A stretch of 64,000 bases of DNA from Marivirga arenosa (GTDB taxonomy: Bacteria > Bacteroidota > Bacteroidia > Cytophagales > Cyclobacteriaceae): NCBI RefSeq assembly GCF_030503875.2, contig NZ_CP129968.2, positions 1,886,001 to 1,950,000 of the forward strand, given 5' to 3'. Below, piece after piece: positions 37,965 through 46,400 of the stretch. The position numbers were made by a program, and so were the translations under genes. Under the pieces are notes generated by a model that was given only the letters and a program-made list of their open reading frames with translations, searched no databases and was not told where the DNA came from. Each line of letters begins with the position of its first letter. Position 1 is the first letter of the stretch.

Positions 37965-39044
37965 TCATACAGCTTTTAAATTATTCCATTTTTGAAGTCT
38001 TGGATTCATAATTTTGAACCATAAAGGAGGAAAATGAGCTAATAAAATCATACTAGGATAACCAGCGGGTAGCTGAGGTGCATTTTCATAATTATCTAAT
38101 ACTTGATATCTTTTTATTGCATTATAATGATGATCTGAATGTCTCTGTAATTGAAATAGAAAGAAGTTACTCATCAGGTGATTTGCATTCCATGAATGGT
38201 GAGGTGCCACTCTTTCATATCTGGCTTCATCAATTTTTTTTCTTCTTAAACCATAATGCTCAACATAATTTACTGCTTCAAGTAGAGAAAAGGCTAAAAT
38301 GCTTTGAGCAAAAAAGAATACAAAGGGTATGATAGTAAAGTAACCAATGTATGCGCTTATAAGGGTTGTAATGAAAGCTGCAAAAATAAAAGGTAAGATA
38401 GTGAACCAAATCATTTGATTATGAATGGAGAATCGAGAAATGTTCTTTCTATCTAATCTTTTGTTTTCAATTTTCCATGCACTTAAGTAGCCTTGAGAAA
38501 TGGATCTCCACCAAAAGGCGTAAAAGTTTTCATTTTCTCTGCTTGTTGCAGGATCTTCGGGTGTTGATACTCTTACATGATGCCCTTTATTATGCTCAAT
38601 ATAAAAATGCATGTAACTTACAGTCATAAGGAGTACCTTACTATAAAATCGCTCTAATTTTGATTTTTTGTGGCCTAGCTCATGAGCCACAGTAATGCCA
38701 ATACCTCCAGTTGATAATGAAACTGCTATAGTAAAGGTAATCATTTCAAATATGCTTAAGGTATGAGTTGTAACTGACCACATAGCCCAAATTAAAAAAG
38801 CAAGTTGGAAATAAGTCCAACAATAGGTAATGAATCGATAATAGAAATCATTGGCAACTTTGCTCACTGCACTTTTAGGTATATTCTTATAATCTTTACC
38901 TATTGCAGCATCCAAAACTGGTATAAATGCATATACAAAAATTAAGGTAGATAGGTTTGCAATACCCCCGATGTAAAACCCTGCAATCGTGAAGGATGGG
39001 ATAATAAATGCACTAAAAAAGCCAATTTTTCTTAACCAATTCAT
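37965..39044 (-). CDS. alkB: AlkB-type alkane 1-monooxygenase
   Basis: The 359-residue membrane di-iron enzyme has about six TM helices and all family His boxes: HELGHKKS, EHNKGHHVRVSTPEDPA, the AlkB hallmark NYVEHYGLRRKK, and LQRHSDHHYNA. Known members hydroxylate terminal carbons of medium-chain n-alkanes; fatty-acid-related substrates are possible in Bacteroidota. Rubredoxin and rubredoxin reductase genes are not adjacent, so electrons must come from partners encoded elsewhere. Confidence 0.9.
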   Translation of the reverse strand: MNWLRKIGFFSAFIIPSFTIAGFYIGGIANLSTLIFVYAFIPVLDAAIGKDYKNIPKSAVSKVANDFYYRFITYCWTYFQLAFLIWAMWSVTTHTLSIFEMITFTIAVSLSTGGIGITVAHELGHKKSKLERFYSKVLLMTVSYMHFYIEHNKGHHVRVSTPEDPATSRENENFYAFWWRSISQGYLSAWKIENKRLDRKNISRFSIHNQMIWFTILPFIFAAFITTLISAYIGYFTIIPFVFFFAQSILAFSLLEAVNYVEHYGLRRKKIDEARYERVAPHHSWNANHLMSNFFLFQLQRHSDHHYNAIKRYQVLDNYENAPQLPAGYPSMILLAHFPPLWFKIMNPRLQKWNNLKAV

Positions 39045-39121
39045 TTTGAGATATTTTCTATCTAAAATAGTAGAAATGAATTAATTAAACAATTAGTAGA
39101 ATGCTTAATGAATTTTAAATC

Positions 39122-39700
39122 TTAATATCTGGAGATTAAGAAATCTTTAAATTCTTGTGTATTGAAATTACTCATCCCTTCAGTTTCAAACACAATCTCT
39201 CCATTTTTAATAACATAAGAACTAGGTAGTACTCTTGAGCTAAGCTGGTCAAAGCCCTTAACTTCAGTGTAAATAGGCAGGTCATATTCCTTTTTATCCA
39301 TGAAGCGAATTGCTTTATTAAAATCTTGATCTTTAGAAATCAAAAGAAAAACCACATTTGGATCTGACTTAACTTGTTGATAGAGTTTATTTATATGAGG
39401 TAATTCTCCCAAACAAGGTGGACACCAAGTTGCCCAATAGTTGATAAATATGGTTTTATCGGATAGCTCTTCACTATTTATTATCGTCCCATCTGAAGAT
39501 TTTAATATACCGTTAAAGTTAAAAGTTACAGCCTCTTTCTGGTCTAAATCTGGTGTAATCAAATGTGTGGATAATAGTAAGGATTGAATTTTACCAATAA
39601 CAGGTGTATGAAGGCCTGTTAAGTATAAGGTTCCAAAAACTGCAATCATTACAGCCCAGCTAATTAATTCCTTTTTCCAATTAAACTTTTTATTCGTCAT
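39122..39700 (-). CDS. TlpA-like membrane-anchored thioredoxin
   Basis: The 192-residue protein has one N-terminal TM helix (about residues 12-28) and a periplasmic thioredoxin fold of the TlpA/ResA type. The redox motif is WCPPC (Trp92, Cys93, Cys96) in INYWATWCPPCLGELP. The cis-proline region is SYVIKNGEIVF, with the Pro in LPSSY. It probably reduces disulfides in exported proteins. It overlaps the Vms1-like gene by 11 bp, so the two are coupled. Confidence 0.92.
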   Translation of the reverse strand: MTNKKFNWKKELISWAVMIAVFGTLYLTGLHTPVIGKIQSLLLSTHLITPDLDQKEAVTFNFNGILKSSDGTIINSEELSDKTIFINYWATWCPPCLGELPHINKLYQQVKSDPNVVFLLISKDQDFNKAIRFMDKKEYDLPIYTEVKGFDQLSSRVLPSSYVIKNGEIVFETEGMSNFNTQEFKDFLISRY

Positions 39701-40358
39701 CTATATTCATTAATAAATCTGTTACTTCTTTATTATACGTGCTTTCATAAAATATTTCCACTGAAATTAGATATTTATGAATTTGCAATAAATTATCAAA
39801 ATTAGCCTCAGGAATATGTTTAGGGATTTTGTAAATTCTTTCATCTTCCTTTTCAATAGCGGCATTTTCTCTATTAAATAGAAAGGGGAATAAAGTTTTA
39901 TTACAACTTAGTGCAATTCTATCAATGTTATAATACTCCAACCATTCATTCAATTTATCATTTATTTCATTAAAGAAATGATCTGTGCTTGCCAGCCTTA
40001 CCCTTGAGCCTGCTTTTGATTTCCCTTTAGTTTTAAGGTGTTTAATTTGGCTTTTACCTTGTTTTTGTCGGACCATATAAGCTTTAAAGGATTTATGCTC
40101 AATTATTTGGTCGGATTCTGATACTGCAAGAGAAGCTTCACCTGCATGTACAAGAATGATTATAAAAGTCGATTCTTTTAAAACGTTATTATCGATATTA
40201 AATGAAAATGGAAACCTGATTTTAATATCGGTATTAGCTAATTGAATTAAATTTTTATTTTTCAGGAAGGATTCAATATTATAGTTTTCAACTATTCTTT
40301 TGATTAAAGTTTCTAGTTGATTCTCGTCTAAAAAATATGAAGTGCTTAATTCCTGCAT
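39690..40358 (-). CDS. Vms1/ANKZF1-like (VLRF1-type) peptidyl-tRNA release factor homologue
   Basis: The 222-residue cytoplasmic protein carries the block MVRQKQGKSQ (95-104), then GKSKAGSRVRLASTDHFFNE (112-131). This parallels the yeast Vms1 loop KQGGSQ followed by an AGSSLRRYNE-like segment, where the loop Gln cleaves peptidyl-tRNA on stalled 60S subunits. The equivalent residue here is Gln104. The N-terminal part has beta strands (STFIIILVHAGEASLAV) expected of the eRF1-domain-2-like RNase H fold. The zinc-finger, ankyrin and VIM parts of Vms1 are absent. It likely works in ribosome rescue, but has also been ignored as hypothetical in many genomes. It is flanked by a TlpA-like gene (11-bp overlap) and a class III aminotransferase. 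Family call from motif memory. Confidence 0.72.
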   Translation of the reverse strand: MQELSTSYFLDENQLETLIKRIVENYNIESFLKNKNLIQLANTDIKIRFPFSFNIDNNVLKESTFIIILVHAGEASLAVSESDQIIEHKSFKAYMVRQKQGKSQIKHLKTKGKSKAGSRVRLASTDHFFNEINDKLNEWLEYYNIDRIALSCNKTLFPFLFNRENAAIEKEDERIYKIPKHIPEANFDNLLQIHKYLISVEIFYESTYNKEVTDLLMNIDDE

Positions 40359-40393
40359 TCGGTTACATTACCATATCAATGAAGATAATTTGG

Positions 40394-41584
40394 TTATATT
40401 GATTTCTTAATCGCATTATTGATCACTTCACAAGCAGTATTTATTTCATCATCATTAATGGTTAGGGGAGGAGCTATTCGGAAGCTATCTGGACAAGATA
40501 AAAACCAAAAACAAATGACCCCATTTTTCAAGCATTCCTGAACTATTTTTGATACAATTTCAGCTGAGTCAAATTCGATTGCAAACATCATCCCTATTCT
40601 TCTAATCTCTTTTATAGCGGGATGACGTATTGAATCCTCAAATATTTTCCCTTTTCTTTCCACATCCTCAAGAAATCCATCCTCTAGTATCACCTCTAAT
40701 GTAGCAGCTGCAGCAGCACAACTAACTGGATTACCTCCAAAAGTATTAATATGGCCAAGCATAGGATTCTTGGTAAATAGATCCATATACTCCTTTTTGG
40801 CTATGAAAGCACCTAATGGTAAACCACCTCCTAATGCTTTAGCAGTACACAATATATCTGGTTCTACATCAAAATGTTCAAATGCGAATAATTTCCCAGT
40901 CCTTCCAATTCCAGATTGAATTTCATCCATGATTAGTATCGTACCGGTTTCATTGCATTTTTTTCTCAGTGCTTTTAGAAAATTCTGTTGTGGAATTCTA
41001 ACTCCTGCGTCACCTTGTATTGTTTCTATAATTACACAAGCTGTTTTAGTTGTAATTCTGTCTAAACCTTCAAAATCATTAAGTTTTAGAAATCCTACAT
41101 CGGGAAGCAGGGGTCTAAATCTATATTTCTTATTTTCATTAGATGAAATGCTTAACGCACCATGAGTACTGCCATGGTAAGCTCCTTTAAATGATAATAA
41201 TTCTGTCCTCCCAGTTATTCTTTTTGCTAGTTTTAGTGCTCCCTCAATTGATTCAGCCCCACTATTGCAGAAATAAACACTATTTAGATGGGAGGGAAGG
41301 TGTGAAGTTAAAGTCTTTGCTAATTGGTTTACGGAGGATTGCACATACTCTCCGTAAACCATAGTATGTAGGTGTTTATCTACTTGCGATTTTATAGCTT
41401 CTATTACTTTAGGATGTTGATGTCCTAAATTACTAACTGCAACTCCTGAGATTAAATCCATATAGGATTTTCCGTTTTTATCATATAGATAAACTCCTTT
41501 TGCTTTTTCAATTTCAATTAGAAATGGAAAGGGCGAAGTTTGTGCAATATGATTTAGAAATATTTGTTGTTCGGTCTGTTGCAA
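40394..41584 (-). CDS. Class III PLP aminotransferase (acetylornithine/ornithine type)
   Basis: The 396-residue enzyme is a fold-type I, class III aminotransferase: YLYDKNGKSYMDLISGVAV, the PLP phosphate loop FCNSGAESIEGALKLA, LIMDEIQSGIGRTG with the PLP Asp, and the Schiff-base Lys in CTAKALGGGLPLGAF. It most resembles acetylornithine/ornithine-type aspartate aminotransferase-family proteins. No arginine-synthesis genes are near, so the substrate is open. It is 10 bp downstream of the acyl-CoA-binding protein gene and 35 bp before the Vms1-like gene. Confidence 0.9.
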   Translation of the reverse strand: MQQTEQQIFLNHIAQTSPFPFLIEIEKAKGVYLYDKNGKSYMDLISGVAVSNLGHQHPKVIEAIKSQVDKHLHTMVYGEYVQSSVNQLAKTLTSHLPSHLNSVYFCNSGAESIEGALKLAKRITGRTELLSFKGAYHGSTHGALSISSNENKKYRFRPLLPDVGFLKLNDFEGLDRITTKTACVIIETIQGDAGVRIPQQNFLKALRKKCNETGTILIMDEIQSGIGRTGKLFAFEHFDVEPDILCTAKALGGGLPLGAFIAKKEYMDLFTKNPMLGHINTFGGNPVSCAAAAATLEVILEDGFLEDVERKGKIFEDSIRHPAIKEIRRIGMMFAIEFDSAEIVSKIVQECLKNGVICFWFLSCPDSFRIAPPLTINDDEINTACEVINNAIKKSI

Positions 41585-41594
41585 TTTCTAATTA

Positions 41595-41855
41595 TTAAGC
41601 AGAAGCTAACGTATCAACTAATTCAATATAGGCTTTCATAGCGTCTTCTGATGACATTCCTTTTAGTTCAGCCCAAGCATCGTATTTTGCAATGGCTTTA
41701 AAATCGAAGCCGCCTGGTCTTTCTCCACTTACATCACCTTCGTCACCTTGTTTATAAAAGGCATATAATTTTAGTAACTCTTCATTTGAAGGTCTTTCTT
41801 TAATATCTGTTTTTGACCTTTCAGCGGCCTTTTTGAAATCATCTTGTAAACTCAT
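41595..41855 (-). CDS. Acyl-CoA-binding protein (ACBP)
   Basis: The 86-residue four-helix protein matches the ACBP family over its full length: LLKLYAFYKQGDEGD (28-42), RPGGFDFKAIAKYDAWAELK (46-65) and AMKAYIELV (72-80). The acyl-CoA contacts Tyr31, Lys35, Lys57 and Tyr76 are present; the usual KW before DAW is KY here. ACBPs bind long-chain acyl-CoA in the cytosol. The family is mainly eukaryotic but known in some bacteria. It lies between gltA and a class III aminotransferase. Confidence 0.95.
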   Translation of the reverse strand: MSLQDDFKKAAERSKTDIKERPSNEELLKLYAFYKQGDEGDVSGERPGGFDFKAIAKYDAWAELKGMSSEDAMKAYIELVDTLASA

Positions 41856-41888
41856 TGTATATATTTTAAAATTCGCGTAAAATTAAAA

Positions 41889-41916
41889 AAGTCAACCTAT
41901 TTTCATAGATTGACTT
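41889..41916 (-). terminator. Terminator after gltA
   Basis: AAGTCAACCTA and TAGATTGACTT pair with one mismatch and a 6-nt loop about 25 bp past the gltA stop. The minus strand then runs into TTTTTTAATT. Confidence 0.8.
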
Positions 41917-41940
41917 CAGATATAATTTTATATTATTCTA

Positions 41941-43227
41941 TTATCTATTGCTGATATCAACATAAGGTCTTAAGTTATGACCTGTATAAACCTGTCTTGG
42001 TCTTCCAATTGGTTCATTATTTTCTCTCATTTCTTTCCACTGAGCGATCCAACCTGGTAATCTACCTAATGCAAACATAACTGTAAACATTTCTGTAGGA
42101 ATGCCCATTGCACGATAAATTATACCTGAATAGAAATCTACATTAGGGTATAATTTCTTTTCAACAAAATATTCATCTTTCAGAGCAATTTCTTCTAATT
42201 CCTTTGCAATATTTAATAACGGATCGTTTACTCCTAATTGCTCTAATACATCATCAGCTGCTTTTTTGATGATTTTTGCTCTAGGGTCAAAGTTTTTGTA
42301 AACTCTATGTCCGAATCCCATTAATCTAAATGGATCATTTTTATCTTTAGCTTTTGCAATGAATTTAGCAGTATCACCACCAGCCTTTTGAATTTGCTCT
42401 AACATTTCCAATACAGCTTGGTTTGCTCCACCATGTAATGGCCCCCAAAGAGCATTAATACCTGCAGATATAGATGCATATAAACTAGCTTGAGAACTAC
42501 CTACAACTCTTACTGTAGAAGTAGAACAGTTTTGTTCATGATCTGCATGTAAAATTAATAATGTGTCTAGTGCTTTCGCTACAACAGGATTCACCTCATA
42601 TTTCTCTGCAGGTAATCCAAACATCATTTTTAAGAAATTTGAACAATAATCAAGATTATTATCTGGATAATTTACAGGATGCCCAACTTGATTTTTATAC
42701 GCCCAAGCAGCAAAAGTTGGCATCTTTGAAATAATTCTGATAATACTTAAGTCCACTTCATCAGCAGATCTATTAGGATCTAATGACTCAGGGTAAAAAG
42801 CAGTTTGAGAACAAACTAATGAAGATAAAACACCCATTGGGTGTGCATTAGAAGGGAATCCATCTAATATCTTTTTAATATCTTCATGAACTAAAGTATG
42901 TGTAGTGATATCTTTCTGGAAATTTTCTAATTGAGTTTTAGATGGTAATTCACCGTAAATCAACAAATAAGAAACTTCTAAAAATGATGATTTTTCAGCA
43001 AGTTCTTCAATTGAATATCCTCTGTATCTAAGTTTACCTTCCTCACCATTTAAAAAAGTAATAGCACTTTTTGTAGATCCAGTATTTTTAAAACCAGGGT
43101 CAATAGTAATTAAACCACTTCCCGCTCTTAATTTACTAATATCTATTGCTATCTCATTTTCTGAGCCTTCAACAATGGGTAAGTCGTAATCTTTTCCTGC
43201 GTATGATAATTTTGCGTGATCTGACAT
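41941..43227 (-). CDS. gltA: Citrate synthase
   Basis: The 428-residue enzyme condenses acetyl-CoA and oxaloacetate, the entry step of the TCA cycle. Its length and N-terminal beta domain are of the type II (hexameric, NADH-sensitive) class. Catalytic blocks are HADHEQNCSTSTVRVVGSSQ, LWGPLHGGANQAVLEM, MGFGHRVYKNFDPRA and FYSGIIYRAMGIPTEMFT, holding the two active-site His and the Asp. It is read alone, with an inverted repeat and a TAAGTTTT box in its upstream region and a terminator after it. Confidence 0.98.
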   Translation of the reverse strand: MSDHAKLSYAGKDYDLPIVEGSENEIAIDISKLRAGSGLITIDPGFKNTGSTKSAITFLNGEEGKLRYRGYSIEELAEKSSFLEVSYLLIYGELPSKTQLENFQKDITTHTLVHEDIKKILDGFPSNAHPMGVLSSLVCSQTAFYPESLDPNRSADEVDLSIIRIISKMPTFAAWAYKNQVGHPVNYPDNNLDYCSNFLKMMFGLPAEKYEVNPVVAKALDTLLILHADHEQNCSTSTVRVVGSSQASLYASISAGINALWGPLHGGANQAVLEMLEQIQKAGGDTAKFIAKAKDKNDPFRLMGFGHRVYKNFDPRAKIIKKAADDVLEQLGVNDPLLNIAKELEEIALKDEYFVEKKLYPNVDFYSGIIYRAMGIPTEMFTVMFALGRLPGWIAQWKEMRENNEPIGRPRQVYTGHNLRPYVDISNR

Positions 43228-43301
43228 GTATATTCTAATTATATTAAATGTTGAAACAATGAATTATTTATTCACGAAATTAATTAAAAAAATAATTTTA
43301 T

Positions 43302-43329
43302 AAAACTTAGAGTGCTAACAGTTGTTAGC
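43302..43329 (-). promoter_or_regulatory. gltA promoter with operator-like inverted repeat
   Basis: GCTAACA-GT-TGTTAGC (43314-43329) is a perfect 7+2+7 inverted repeat. On the minus strand it lies 4 bp ahead of TAAGTTTT (43309-43302), one mismatch from the TAnnTTTG -7 box, so it would cover the promoter spacer. It is 87 bp before the gltA ATG. Confidence 0.42.
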
Positions 43330-43354
43330 CGACATTAAATCATTTCTTGAAATA

Positions 43355-43413
43355 ACGCCTTTAGCCTAATATGGTTTTGAAAAATCTAGAGTTTTTCAAA
43401 AGAATAAAGGCGT
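43355..43413 (-). terminator. Two-tier hairpin terminator after the giant adhesin gene
   Basis: An outer stem (ACGCCTTTA 43355-43363 with TAAAGGCGT 43405-43413) encloses an inner perfect 10-bp stem (TTTTGAAAAA / TTTTTCAAAA, 7-nt loop). It begins 5 bp past the stop of the giant gene. No long T run follows, so it may stabilise the 3' end as well as stop transcription. Confidence 0.65.
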
Positions 43414-43417
43414 ATAA

Positions 43418-46400
43418 TTAATCTAGTATTACTACTTTCTTTCTTGTGAGATTTCCTGATAAAGTTTTTGTAATTATATGGTACACACCAGAAGAAACCC
43501 CATTTAAATTCAGTTCTTTATGATTCGTTCCTCTCAATGCTTTCGTATTTAAAATCACTTTACCATTCATGTCTACTACAAATATTTCTAGCTCTGATTT
43601 TAAACTTTGATTAAAGTTTAGATTTACAATTCCTGAACTTGGGTTAGGATAAAGGTCAAGATTGATATTCTCTAAAGCATTTGAATTACTAGTAATTTTT
43701 GAAGATTGTTTAAATTGATTTATGTTGGTAATGTCAATTTCGAAAACACTATTCGATAATCTGTCCTGAACCACAGTTATTATAGCTAAGTCTGTATTAG
43801 TATAGAGTGGCTCAACCAACCATTCATAAGTACTTACTACGGTTTCATTTAAATCATCTAATTCAACTCCGTTTATATTTGGTAGTATTTGTCTGACAAT
43901 GTTATTAAGCCCATTCGAAGTAGTGGATTTTTCAATTACAAAGAAATAAGACACCATATTTCTGGTAGTATCAGTATTTGGTCTTAAAGTAGCATCAAAA
44001 CTAATAGTGCTTTCACCAACTTCTTCATTAATGATGATGTCAACTAAATTAGTTGGTTCCAATAATGACCTTCTAGTTATTTTTCTCGAGAATTCTTCTG
44101 TTAATCCCTCTGAATTAAATATTGAGGTATTAAATCTTTCTCCATCAATAACGATTTTAGGGCTTTCCTCAATACTGTATATACTTGCTCTAGCATCCAT
44201 TTGAACTGAATTTCTCAGATTCACCGAATCAGGATCCGGAATTGATATGTGGAAGTTGATTGGTAATATGTCATTAGCTATACCAGTACTATTAAGATTT
44301 TGAACATTTGCTCTGTTTGAGGTATAATTTGTTGCATTTAGATTAGTGAAGTTCTCTATTAATACCAATTTTTGTCTTTCTCCAACATAGAAGTTGTCAA
44401 TAGCCATACCAGTAGGATCACTATTTAATAAAGTACCTTTAAAGTTAATTCTAAATTTAACGCTTGCAAGATTTGTAATTTCATCTTCATCTATGGTATG
44501 AGCTACTCTTACCCAATTTCTTTCTTCACCGATAAAATACCAAGCATAGTTTAATGGGTTTGCATTTTGTCCACCAATGGCAGATATGTTTGTAGTATTA
44601 TACCAATTTAATTCATCTTCAACTGCTCCTAAAATATTCCAAGTAGAACCTCCATCAATTGAATATTCAACTGTAGCTCCTGCTCTAAAGCTATCATCTA
44701 CATCTAACCACATATCAAACGCAATCATTGGCTTTTCAAGAGAAGTTAAGTCGAATGAAGGACCTTCTAAATATGAGTCTTCATTTTCATAATATCCAAA
44801 GTTTCCGTTAGCAGCAGTTTTCCAGAAGTTACCTGGATTAATATTGTCATTATTACCTATAAAGGCACCATTTGCTGATCCATACGTCCATGAACTTAAG
44901 CTGTCATTTACTGTATTATTTGTTGTCCATCCTCCAGCATTATTATCAAAAGTTTCATAATATGGATAGGTGTTGATTGCGGGTACAATAGCCACTGTTT
45001 TGGAAATGGTTTCAGTACATCCTAATAAGGTTTCAATAGTTAATTGAACTTGATATGATCCTGCAGTTTGATAATTAAAACTCGGGTTTTCTAATGAAGA
45101 TATATCCGTATCAATTCCTGGAATACCAAAATCCCAGCTGTATGAAATTATTGAATCAGCACCATCTAATACAGATTGATTCCTAAATTCGGTAGGGGTT
45201 TCACCTGGATTACTAGTTTTAGTATTTGTAAATGAGAAATCTACATTTTGAATATTTCCTACATTGATAGAAGTAGTAGTTTCAAATGTACAACCCAATG
45301 CGGTTGTTCCTATTATAGTAATATTTTTTACTCCTGCTGAATTAAACTGTTCAATTTGACCCTCTTCATAAATTCTGTTAGGCGAATTTTCATATTCTAA
45401 TTGGAATGAGATTAATGAATCTTGAGCACTATCATAACCAGGATTTATGAAAATTTGAACTGCATTATCAATTTCGCATAAGTTTTGATAATCAATTGTA
45501 ATTTGTGGTTCAGGAATTCTATATAATGTTTTGGTTGTTTCAGCTAAACAACTTGTAGCATCCTCAAACACTGTATACGTAATATCAACAGTATCTTGAT
45601 TCAGAACTTCTGATGAAGCTGCATTGAAATATGGTATCCCTCCTAAGATTTCTATACCAGGGCCAGTGAATGTACCCCCAGTTTGATCTGGATCTAATTC
45701 AATGAATGCATTTGAACAAAAGAACCCATTACTATCATCCGTTTCCATATCAAAATTAGAATTCGGTCCGTTTGTAACTTCTACTATAACTTCATCTGTG
45801 TTTACACAACCATTTGGATTAGTATAAGAATATGTTAATGTATATGGGCCACCAACAGTTGCAATAGTTGGATCGAAATCAAAGGTTCCATCACCATTGT
45901 TAACTACTCCTCTTCCACTAAATACTCCTCCTGAAGGCGTAGCTGTAAGTTCTTGTAATCCATTTCTGATACAATATAAATCGTTAGGGAATAGATTTTC
46001 TGTAATTGCGACATTAGGTAATGTATTAACTGCAAATGTTATTTCATCAAATGCAGTTCCACAAGGTCCCGCAACACCCGATCCGTCAGGATCATTTGCA
46101 GTAAATCTTAAAGTTACATCTAAACCATATTCGTTTGGATCAGGAATATAAGTTGTAGTAGGGGATGAGGTAGATGTAAATGTTCCTTCACCACCACTCC
46201 ATACACCACTTGAAGCACCATTAAGTAATTGGGCTTCTACTATTGCATTATCTCCTTCACATATATCAGCTATTGGAATGATGTCGATAATTGCATTTGG
46301 ATTAACAATTACATCTATGACCTTCGAATCTCCGGTGCACGTTCCGTCTAAGAACCTAGTGTTTAATGTGTATTGAATTACATCACTTTCTCCAGAGATT

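Noticed and set aside
43310..43318. GAGTGCTAA, half of the CIRCE heat-shock operator
   Set aside because: The partner TTAGCACTC nine bases away is missing, and the downstream gene is gltA, not a chaperone. The half-site is part of another inverted repeat (43314-43329).
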